Source: Clostridiaceae bacterium UBA5444 (GTDB lineage Bacteria > Bacillota > Clostridia > Clostridiales > Oxobacteraceae). Taken from it: a DNA stretch of 12,086 nucleotides. Shown one piece after another: positions 5,674 through 12,086 of this stretch. Position 1 is the stretch's first letter. Each line of letters begins with the position of its first letter. The notes beneath the pieces were generated by a model. The model worked only from the letters and a program-made list of their open reading frames with translations, was not told the DNA's origin and made no database searches. The DNA is taken from positions 1 to 12,086 of the forward strand of contig DIRE01000042.1 of assembly GCA_002426575.1 (NCBI GenBank). Reading direction: 5' to 3'. Made by a program: the position numbers and the translations under genes.

Positions 5674-5703
5674 TTAGACTTTAGAATTAGTTAACAGTAT
5701 AAT
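5674..5703 (+). promoter_or_regulatory. Likely promoter of the FtsH-type protease gene
   Basis: -10 TATAAT at 5698-5703 with a weak -35 TTAGAC (5674-5679), 18 bases apart. The region follows the preceding terminator and precedes the RBS at 5757 by about 54 bases. Confidence 0.45.
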
Positions 5704-5768
5704 ATATTATGCAAACAAGACGTATGGATATATGCATTAACAATATATTAGAGGTTGGAGTGGCAAAT

Positions 5769-7535
5769 ATGTTTAATAGACTAAATAAAAAAATAGTTAT
5801 AATCATAGTATCAGCTATAGCAGCGTTGTCTATTATAGCATGCTTTACTATATTTAATTCAAAAAAGGTAACAACCCCTTATAATACTTTTTTATCGCAA
5901 ATAAGTGAAGGAAAAGTTGATAAAGTATATTTAGGCGATAAGCCAGATATGAAAGTGAAATTAAAAGATGGCAGCATCTATTACACGGATAATCCAAGAA
6001 GTTTAGAGTTTAAAGAGGCATTATTAAAGCAAAACGTAAAGGTTGAAGAAACTGGGGCAGCTTCAGCAGGGGGGAGCCCTTTTGGAGCAGTATTATCTTT
6101 AGCAATACTTTCGACACTAGCATATTTTTCAATTACAATGGCAAAAAAACAAAAAAGTGGCGGAATGGGCGGAATAATGGATATAACAAACTTAAATAAA
6201 AATACAGAGGAAAATATAAAGATAGGCTTTTCCAATGTTGCTGGAAATGATGAAGCAAAAGAAAGTGTTAAAGATATAGTTGACTTTTTAAAAGATCCTG
6301 ATAAATACCTAAGATATGGAGCGAGAATGCCTAGGGGAGTACTTTTCTATGGGCCTCCTGGTACAGGAAAAACTCTTATGGCAAAAGCAGTTGCAGGAGA
6401 AGCAGGTGTGCCTTTTTATGCCATGTCTGGATCTGATTTTGTTCAAGTATATGTTGGAGTTGGAGCAGGCAGGATAAGGAGTCTTTTTAAGAAAGCAAAA
6501 GATCATGGTAAATGTGTAATATTTATTGATGAGATTGATGCCTTAGGTAAAAAGAGGGACTCAGGTGGAGTGGAAAGAGGCAATGACGAAAGAGAACAAA
6601 CGCTAAACGCATTATTATCTGAAATGTCTGGTTTCACTGAGAATGAGGGCATTATTATAATTGCAGCTACAAATAGGATTGATACTTTAGATGAAGCATT
6701 GCTTAGACCAGGAAGGTTTGACAGACAGGTTGAGATTGGGCTTCCAGATATTAAAGGCAGGTATGAAATATTAAAAATACATGCAAAGGACAAGCCACTA
6801 TCTAAAGAAGTTGATATAAAAAAGATTGCAGAAGAGACTGTATTTTTTAGTGGCGCAATGCTTGAAAGCATGGTAAATGAGGCTGCAATATATGCGGCAA
6901 AGAGAAATGCTGCTTGCATCGAAAAAGAAGACGTGGACAGAGCATTTTATACCATACTAGCAGGAGATGAAAAAAAGGACAGAAGCTCAATTAAGGAAAT
7001 AGATAAAAAAATTACTGCATATCATGAGGCGGGCCATGCACTTGTAGCAAAAATTATATCCCCCCAAAATAGAATATCGAGGGTTACAATTATACCAAGC
7101 ACTAAAGGTGCTGGAGGATATACAATGAATATTCCTCCAAATAGACTATATAAAACTAAAAAAGATATGGAAAAGGATATAATGATATCTCTTGGCGGAA
7201 GATGTGCAGAAGAGATAGTTTTCGGAGAAGAAAATATAACCACAGGTGCATCAGGAGATATAGAAAGAGCCACTGAAATTGTAATATCCATGATAAATAG
7301 ATTTGGAATGAACAAAAACACTGGATTATTAAGCTATGAGGTAATTTACAAAAATAGTTTTAATAATATAAACGACGAAATAATAAATGAAAGTAAAAAA
7401 AATATAGAGGCTCTATATAAAGAAGTTAAAGAAATATTGGTTGAAAATAAAGATAAACTTACTAGACTTGCATTTGAGCTGCTAGATAAGGAAACTTTAA
7501 ATGAATGTGATTTAGATTCAATAGTATCTGCATAA
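5769..7535 (+). CDS. FtsH-family membrane AAA+ zinc protease (compact paralogue)
   Basis: 588 residues from ATG 5769, chosen because GGAG (5757-5760) lies eight bases ahead; the ATG at 5709 has no RBS. Order: membrane helix ~8-29, small extracytoplasmic domain ~35-100, second helix ~105-124, AAA+ module and M41 peptidase. Walker A GPPGTGKT is at 195-202, Walker B VIFIDEID at 250-257, and the second region of homology RPGRFDR at 313-319. Zinc motif HEAGH is at 419-423, with the third ligand probably D497 in TTGASGD. All catalytic residues are present, so it should be active in degrading membrane and soluble proteins. The pore loop has Tyr228 (YVGVG) where FtsH usually has Phe. The protein ends soon after the peptidase domain, without the long tail of E. 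coli FtsH. Local divergence (SGAMLESMVNEAAIYAAK) suggests a clostridial paralogue rather than the housekeeping copy. Confidence 0.9.
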   Translation: MFNRLNKKIVIIIVSAIAALSIIACFTIFNSKKVTTPYNTFLSQISEGKVDKVYLGDKPDMKVKLKDGSIYYTDNPRSLEFKEALLKQNVKVEETGAASAGGSPFGAVLSLAILSTLAYFSITMAKKQKSGGMGGIMDITNLNKNTEENIKIGFSNVAGNDEAKESVKDIVDFLKDPDKYLRYGARMPRGVLFYGPPGTGKTLMAKAVAGEAGVPFYAMSGSDFVQVYVGVGAGRIRSLFKKAKDHGKCVIFIDEIDALGKKRDSGGVERGNDEREQTLNALLSEMSGFTENEGIIIIAATNRIDTLDEALLRPGRFDRQVEIGLPDIKGRYEILKIHAKDKPLSKEVDIKKIAEETVFFSGAMLESMVNEAAIYAAKRNAACIEKEDVDRAFYTILAGDEKKDRSSIKEIDKKITAYHEAGHALVAKIISPQNRISRVTIIPSTKGAGGYTMNIPPNRLYKTKKDMEKDIMISLGGRCAEEIVFGEENITTGASGDIERATEIVISMINRFGMNKNTGLLSYEVIYKNSFNNINDEIINESKKNIEALYKEVKEILVENKDKLTRLAFELLDKETLNECDLDSIVSA

Positions 7536-7541
7536 ATAAGG

Positions 7542-7569
7542 CGCATAGTAGAATTTTACTATGCGTTTT
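7542..7569 (+). terminator. Intrinsic terminator of the FtsH-type gene
   Basis: CGCATAGTA (7542-7550) and TACTATGCG (7557-7565) form a perfect 9-bp stem with a 6-base loop, followed by TTTT-A-TTTATT. Confidence 0.85.
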
Positions 7570-7590
7570 ATTTATTATGAGGCAATGTTT

Positions 7591-7638
7591 CAGGATATGT
7601 TGATTTGACTTACGCAGCGGAAGTCAATTAACATATCC
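7591..7638. repeat. Palindromic intergenic repeat, copy 1
   Basis: GGATATGTTGATTTGACTT (7593-7611) pairs with AAGTCAATTAACATATCC (7621-7638), leaving a 9-base loop ACGCAGCGG and one bulged T. The flanking CAGGATATGTTGATTT and the 3'-loop block GCAGCGGAAGTCAAT recur exactly near the window's right end. It lies just after the FtsH-gene terminator, in noncoding DNA. It could be a REP/MITE-like element or a small structured RNA. Confidence 0.8.
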
Positions 7639-7781
7639 GGTTTAAGAATCAAAAGTATTGTATTATGCATAGACTAGTATAGTGCAGATTTAGAGTAACA
7701 AGAATTTAATTTTAATTATTATATTATGGCTTGGGGCATATATATTACATAGAAAAGCTTAGGTTAGAAAGGAGAATATAA

Positions 7782-8153
7782 GTGAGAGAAAGTTATAATT
7801 ATACCCCAATGCATGCTGCAATGGGGAAAGATTGTGGATGCCCAATGATGCAGCCTGCAAATCCAATGATGACGACCATGCCGGCTATGGGAATGCCTCC
7901 TATGATGTGCCCAATGATGCAGCATATGATGATGAATATGATGCCACAAATGGGAATGTGCCCCATGATGATGTCTTCAATGATGCCTATGGGAATGAAC
8001 CCAATGATGCAGCCTGCAAATCCTATGATGTCTCCAATGCCTCCAATGCCTCCAATGCCTCCTATGGGAATGCCTACTATGATGAATCCCATGATGGAAA
8101 GCTATAGTCCATATGCTGCAGCTCCATACACCTGCGAAGAAAAGAAAAAATAA
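7782..8153 (+). CDS. Methionine/proline-rich low-complexity protein
   Basis: 123 residues, of which I count 41 Met, 25 Pro and 5 Cys; only the two ends look ordinary. GTG start at 7782 is fixed by AAAGGAG (7768-7774), seven bases ahead. The interior is made of PMM, MGM and MPP units; MMQPANPMM occurs twice (residues 22-30 and 75-83). The N-terminus carries DCGCP and the C-terminus ends YTCEEKKK. There is no signal peptide or membrane helix. Methionine clusters with Cys are soft-metal ligands, so copper(I) or silver binding is one possibility. Clostridial spore-coat-like proteins are also Met/Pro-rich, giving a second possibility. A Met-rich surface could also act as an oxidant sink. None of these is settled by the sequence. 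It has its own terminator and is monocistronic. Confidence 0.8.
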   Translation: MRESYNYTPMHAAMGKDCGCPMMQPANPMMTTMPAMGMPPMMCPMMQHMMMNMMPQMGMCPMMMSSMMPMGMNPMMQPANPMMSPMPPMPPMPPMGMPTMMNPMMESYSPYAAAPYTCEEKKK

Positions 8154-8165
8154 TATAAATTAACA

Positions 8166-8200
8166 TTTAGGATCTGCTATTATATAGCAGATCCTAAATA
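8166..8200 (+). terminator. Hairpin terminator of the Met-rich gene
   Basis: TTTAGGATCTGCTA (8166-8179) and TAGCAGATCCTAAA (8185-8198) form a perfect 14-bp stem with a 5-base loop. The following T-run is poor (TACTTTAT). Confidence 0.75.
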
Positions 8201-8286
8201 CTTTATGACATATAAATCTACATAATATTTACTGATATGATAAAATTATATATACGCTTTATTAAATAGCAAAGGATTGTGAATAT

Positions 8287-10353
8287 ATGAGGATAGAGTA
8301 TATTGACTACTTCGAAAATCTACCACTAAAAATTGAACTTGTAGATGTTAGGGAGTACCCAATTCACTGGCATAAGTCTATTGAGGTTTTATTTGTATTA
8401 AAAGGAAGTATAGATGTTACAATAGAATCTGAAACATATACACTTGAAGAAGGAGAAGTGGAAATTGTAAACATAGAAGAGGCTCATAGACTATTTAGTG
8501 ATGATGAAAATAGGGTACTTATTTTTCAGATAGAGCCAAAGTTTTTTGAGCAATATTATTCTGGTATAGAGGATATATTTTTTTACACAAATTCATCTGA
8601 TGAGGGAGCCCAAAGAGGCGAGGTATATGACACATTAAGGCAGTATCTTGCCATATTGCTTTGTGAAATAGTGCAAAAAAGGGATGATTATGATGAGTTT
8701 GTTGAAGATACACTAGTAGAACTTTTATATTTATTTATAAATGAGTTCCATTACCTTTTATATGAAAAAGAAGAATTGAAAGGTGATGATGAGCTACTAG
8801 AAAGGTATCATCGCATAGTAAAATATATATATAATAATTATAATAATAAAATAAGCCTTCAGGATATAGCTGACAAGGAGTTTTTAAGTTCTCACTATTT
8901 ATCTCATCAGATTAAAACCAACGTGGGTATTAGCTTTAAAGACTATGTAAACATGGTTAGGGTTGATGAATCAGTTAAGCTTTTATTAGACACAGATAAA
9001 ACATTATCTGAGATATCTGACGAGGTAGGATTTTCTCATATAAGGTATTTTAATAAACATTTTAAATTACACTATAAACTTACCCCTAAGCAGTATAGGA
9101 AAAAGTATAAAATTGATGATGATAAAATTGAAGAGATTAAAAAAATAGAGTACTTTGATTTAAAAGATGGATTAAATTATTCAGTTGGATATCTTGAAAA
9201 CTATGAAAGATTTGAGTATGAAAAAAAGATAATTAAATTAAATATAGACGCATCTAAAAACATGGGAGATTTTAATCATGGCTTTAGTGAGTCCATAGTA
9301 ATAGGAAACATAAAGGAACTGCTAAAAAAAGAAAATATAGAGATAATGAAAGAAGTACTTAAAAATATAAACTTTTGTTATGGGAAACTATATGGAATAT
9401 TTGATAGTGAAATGGGGGTTTCACCTCATAATAAATTTATTAGTTTTATACACTTTAGGCAGATTTTCGACTTCTTAATTAGTTTCGGATGCAGGCCTCA
9501 TATAATATTTGAGCAAAAGTATTTAGATGATGAAGAATTCTTAGCATTATTGAATTCATTTTTAGAAATTTTAATAGAAAATTACGGGGAATACGAGATA
9601 GATAAGTGGATATTTCAAACAGATAATACAATGGAGAATACAATATATGAAAAGACAGCAGAAATAATAAAAGATAGGGGACTTAAATTCATTGAGGATA
9701 GGTACATTAAAATAGATGAAATAAACCCTACATTTGACACATCATACATGATCCCCTATGTAATATATTTTAGCTTAAATAATGAAACTAGTTTAGGGTT
9801 TGTAAAGGCATTTGACTCAGTAGACAATATAGGGGCAGCTAAAAATGAAGTCTTTATTGGGGATTCAGGGCTCATAAGCTACTCAAATATTAAAAAGCCT
9901 ATATACTATGCCTACTATTTTTTAGATAAGCTTGGGGGATCTTATATATTAAAAGGGGATGGATATGCAGTAACAACAGAAGGGGACGATATACAGATAT
10001 TGTTGTATAGCTATACAGATGAAATAGATGAAATTATAAGTATTGAAGATATAAATAAAAGACGTGGTAAAAAAGATGTTGTAGAAAAGAACTTTTCTAT
10101 AAATATTACAAATATTGACTCCAATTATAAGATAGTAAAATACCAATTGTGGGAGAAGGATGGATCTGCATATAATATATGGAGATCCATGGGAAGCCCC
10201 ATACGAATTGATGATGCGGATAGGAATTTAATAAAAGATGCTGCCGTTCCGAATATAAGTTTTGGATACGCCAAAAAGACTGCAGTACTTCATATAGGCC
10301 ATAAACTTAAAGGATATGGAGCAACATTAATAATACTAAAGAAGGTTAATTAA
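8287..10353 (+). CDS. AraC-family regulator fused to a degenerate GH39-like domain
   Basis: 688 residues. Residues ~15-90 form a cupin-type sensor (EYPIHWHKSIEVLFVLKG, with HxH at 27-29). Residues ~178-275 form the two-helix-turn-helix AraC DNA-binding domain (ISLQDIADKEFLSSHYLSHQ; TLSEISDEVGFSHIRYFNKH; final PKQYRKKY). From ~290 to the end there is a GH39 beta-xylosidase-like barrel plus beta domain. Recognisable pieces are FRQIFDFLISFGCRPHIIFE, GDSGLISYSNIKKPIYYAYY and the C-terminal KDGSAYNIWRSMGSP. The usual acid/base motif W-x-F-E-x-W-N-E-P reads WIFQTDNTMEN (441-451), and the nucleophile region TEWN-x-S reads NPTFDTS (480-486). Both catalytic Glu appear lost, so the domain probably binds a sugar ligand rather than hydrolysing it. 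AAAGGA (8271-8276) is the RBS. The target genes are unknown; the adjacent MATE gene is one candidate. Confidence 0.88.
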   Translation: MRIEYIDYFENLPLKIELVDVREYPIHWHKSIEVLFVLKGSIDVTIESETYTLEEGEVEIVNIEEAHRLFSDDENRVLIFQIEPKFFEQYYSGIEDIFFYTNSSDEGAQRGEVYDTLRQYLAILLCEIVQKRDDYDEFVEDTLVELLYLFINEFHYLLYEKEELKGDDELLERYHRIVKYIYNNYNNKISLQDIADKEFLSSHYLSHQIKTNVGISFKDYVNMVRVDESVKLLLDTDKTLSEISDEVGFSHIRYFNKHFKLHYKLTPKQYRKKYKIDDDKIEEIKKIEYFDLKDGLNYSVGYLENYERFEYEKKIIKLNIDASKNMGDFNHGFSESIVIGNIKELLKKENIEIMKEVLKNINFCYGKLYGIFDSEMGVSPHNKFISFIHFRQIFDFLISFGCRPHIIFEQKYLDDEEFLALLNSFLEILIENYGEYEIDKWIFQTDNTMENTIYEKTAEIIKDRGLKFIEDRYIKIDEINPTFDTSYMIPYVIYFSLNNETSLGFVKAFDSVDNIGAAKNEVFIGDSGLISYSNIKKPIYYAYYFLDKLGGSYILKGDGYAVTTEGDDIQILLYSYTDEIDEIISIEDINKRRGKKDVVEKNFSINITNIDSNYKIVKYQLWEKDGSAYNIWRSMGSPIRIDDADRNLIKDAAVPNISFGYAKKTAVLHIGHKLKGYGATLIILKKVN

Positions 10354-10370
10354 AACATAATCTTTTAGAT

Positions 10371-10437
10371 AAAAAGTACTTTTTTGCGTTACAAAAGTAC
10401 ATAAACGAAGCTATTAGTGAACATTTGTACCTTTTTT
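10371..10437 (+). terminator. Terminator with overlapping alternative hairpins after the AraC-type gene
   Basis: GTACTTTT (10376-10383) pairs with AAAAGTAC (10393-10400). The same AAAAGTAC can instead pair with GTACCTTTT (from 10427) across one bulge, followed by a T-run. The two structures exclude each other. The second looks like an intrinsic terminator; the first may be a competitor or simply the first of two terminators. Confidence 0.45.
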
Positions 10438-10446
10438 GAGTATAAG

Positions 10447-10463
10447 CGTATTGTAAAGATACG
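10447..10463. promoter_or_regulatory. Dyad upstream of the MATE gene, possible operator
   Basis: CGTAT (10447-10451) and ATACG (10459-10463) form a short perfect dyad with a 7-base spacer, about 100 bases before the MATE start. It could be a regulator site, but short dyads arise by chance in AT-rich DNA. Confidence 0.25.
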
Positions 10464-10566
10464 TAAGAATGTACCCAACTATTGAGCATTAGGGTGAAAG
10501 AAAGTTTTAATATTTTAATATACAATATATGTATGACAATTATTAAAACTTTTAGGGGTGTTTTAT

Positions 10567-11952
10567 ATGAGGGAAGATGACATTATATACTCTGATAGAA
10601 ATACGGGCAGGGTATTGTTAAAATTTGCTATCCCAGCAATAATATCCCTACTCATGTCGGAACTTTATAACATGGTTGATACATTTTATGCCGGGCGGTA
10701 TGTAGGAACTGCGGCAGTTGGTGCGCTTACTGTAGCATTTCCAATACAAAGGCTATTAAGTTCTATAGGACTTTTAATAGCTGTAGGTGCCTCAACGTCT
10801 GCTGCAAGGTATTTAGGAGAAGAGGAACATGAAAAGTTGGAAGCTACAATAGGAAATGCATTTTTGTTGACTATTTTATTCCTTACTGTAGTTCCTTTAT
10901 TTATATTTTTGCTTAAGTCAAGCATTATTAGACATCTTGGAGCAAGTGATGTAACTTATAAAATGGCGGACGAATATATATCTATAATATTGCTAGGTGG
11001 AATATTCCAAAGCCTTACATTTGTTATGTGCTATATAATGAACTCATTTGGCAATACCAAAGTAACTTTGAAGGCAACTACATTTGGAGCATTATCAAAT
11101 GTTGTTGTTGACTATATATTTGTTTACTTATTGGGCATTGGCATAAAAGGTGCAGCAATAGCAACAGTACTTTCACAGATAGTGGCGTTTTTATATGCTT
11201 TATATAATTATGAAAAGATGAGAAAAGCATATAATCTAAGATATAAATTAAGGTTAAGCAGAGAAATTGCGCGGCCTATAATCACGGTTGGGTTTTCAAC
11301 ATTTATAGTTGAAATATCTGATGCGGTGGTTGCTGCTTTATTAAATAACTTATTATCAAGACATGGCGGAGATAGGGCTATTATAATGGTTGGGGCAATT
11401 ACAAAAGTATCTATGTTTCTATTTATAACTGTCATAGGAATAAGCTACGCAATGCAGCCCATTGTTGCATACAATTATGGCTCAAATGACTATAAAAAGT
11501 TAAAAGAGGCAGCACACAAAGCTATAAATGCTGTCATATATGCATCAACAGCATTATGGGCGTTGATGATGATATTTGCAAGCAATATATTAGGAAGTTT
11601 TATAAGGAACCAAGGTATATTAATAGAAACTGTACGTGCTTTTAGAATTGTTATATCGGTTTTCCCTGTTGTAGGGGTTTATTATGTATCTATATATTAT
11701 TATCAGGCTATAAACGAGCCTAGGAAGAGCTTTATACTTTCAATATATAGGCAGCTTCTATTGTTCATACCTATTTCAATATTATTGATATCAAAACTAG
11801 GTATTGATGGTGCATGGATTTCATATCCTATTACAGATATAATCTCAGGTATAACAGGATATATTTATATTAAGAAGGCTGAGAAAAATATAAATGAAGA
11901 AATTGACTACGAGGAATACCTAGATAAATACGGCGAAACAGAATCAATTTAA
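10567..11952 (+). CDS. MATE-family multidrug/toxic-compound efflux transporter
   Basis: 461 residues with about twelve membrane helices arranged as two homologous halves, the usual size for the MATE family. MATE proteins export drugs or metabolites in exchange for Na+ or H+. Family-typical text is seen at the N-terminus (LLKFAIPAIISLLMSELYNM, VDTFYAGRYVG, AVGALTVAFPIQ) and at the end of the first half (NSFGNTKVTLKATTFGALSN, VVDYIFVYLLGIGIKGAAIA). It is also seen in the second half (AMQPIVAYNYGSNDYKKLKE, YYYQAINEPRKSF). I place the start at ATG 10567 because AGGGGTG (10554-10560) lies six bases ahead; the GTG at 10558 is inside that RBS. The sequence gives no substrate. It follows the AraC-type sensor gene in the same direction but has a terminator between, so it is probably a separate transcript. 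Confidence 0.92.
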   Translation: MREDDIIYSDRNTGRVLLKFAIPAIISLLMSELYNMVDTFYAGRYVGTAAVGALTVAFPIQRLLSSIGLLIAVGASTSAARYLGEEEHEKLEATIGNAFLLTILFLTVVPLFIFLLKSSIIRHLGASDVTYKMADEYISIILLGGIFQSLTFVMCYIMNSFGNTKVTLKATTFGALSNVVVDYIFVYLLGIGIKGAAIATVLSQIVAFLYALYNYEKMRKAYNLRYKLRLSREIARPIITVGFSTFIVEISDAVVAALLNNLLSRHGGDRAIIMVGAITKVSMFLFITVIGISYAMQPIVAYNYGSNDYKKLKEAAHKAINAVIYASTALWALMMIFASNILGSFIRNQGILIETVRAFRIVISVFPVVGVYYVSIYYYQAINEPRKSFILSIYRQLLLFIPISILLISKLGIDGAWISYPITDIISGITGYIYIKKAEKNINEEIDYEEYLDKYGETESI

Positions 11953-11984
11953 AATATGGCTATATTTTGGTACAATGCTAATTC

Positions 11985-12086
11985 CAGGATATGTTGATTT
12001 ACTGTAGCAGCGACTTAAATGCCCATTTTTATCAGCTTTATCTTTCTTGAAAAAAATGGGCATTTTGGAGCAGCGGAAGTCAATCA
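11985..12086. repeat. Palindromic intergenic repeat, copy 2 (expanded, cut by window end)
   Basis: Starts with CAGGATATGTTGATTT (11985-12000), identical to copy 1, and ends in GCAGCGGAAGTCAAT (12070-12084), also identical. The interior is longer and nested. GACTT (12012-12016) pairs with AAGTC (12077-12081). Inside that, AAATGCCCATTTTT (12017-12030) pairs with AAAAATGGGCATTT (12052-12065). TGATT (11995-11999) pairs with the last five bases of the window, so the outer arm continues past the edge. Confidence 0.75.

Noticed and set aside
6503..6919. 138-codon minus-strand frame within the FtsH-type gene
   Set aside because: It lies opposite highly conserved AAA+ motifs, has no family features and is a shadow of the coding strand.
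7838..8030. Repeats in the Met-rich gene considered as a CRISPR or tandem-repeat array
   Set aside because: The repeats are short codon-level repeats in a coding frame, without regular spacers.
7799..8107. Long open frames on both strands overlapping the Met-rich gene, giving Gly/Ile-rich or Asn/Asp-rich proteins
   Set aside because: They follow from the repeated ATG/CCA codon pattern read out of frame. Only the GTG 7782 frame has an RBS and a matching terminator.

Overview
The window looks like chromosomal DNA of a low-GC Clostridium-like Firmicute. It is AT-rich, uses AGA/ATA-type codons, has strong AGGAGG-type ribosome binding sites and uses TTG and GTG starts. All convincing genes are on the + strand. 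No tRNA, rRNA or CRISPR array was seen.

Left part (1-2340) is accessory. It opens with the 3' end of an RHS polymorphic-toxin gene whose C-terminal toxin domain resembles the TNT/ADP-ribosyltransferase-fold toxins. A small gene, probably the immunity protein, follows at once, with its RBS overlapping the toxin stop. Next come a short coding-like remnant, a strong GC-rich hairpin, and the 5' part of a group IIC intron closely resembling the Oceanobacillus iheyensis O.i.I1 ribozyme. The intron lacks its reverse transcriptase and any recognisable domain V/VI. Its reading frame runs into an unrelated tail that overlaps a DUF5071-like gene, a candidate orphan immunity gene. This looks like a toxin-immunity locus remodelled by recombination and intron insertion.

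Middle part (2340-7570) carries a TPR protein and then a manganese block. The block has a consensus promoter, a yybP-ykoY (Mn2+) riboswitch with an overlapping intrinsic terminator, and a GDT1/UPF0016-family cation exporter. A separate promoter then drives two unannotated small ORFs (23 and 45 codons) ending in a hairpin. A Zur-like Fur-family repressor and a compact, apparently intact FtsH-type membrane AAA protease follow, each with its own terminator. Metal homeostasis is the theme.

Right part (7570-12086) holds a striking 123-residue protein that is one third methionine, and an AraC-type regulator fused to a GH39 xylosidase-like domain that seems to have lost its catalytic residues. A MATE-family transporter is last. 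Two copies of a palindromic intergenic repeat lie at 7591-7638 and at 11985 to the window end. They share exact 16-base and 15-base blocks but differ in the interior, and the second runs off the window.
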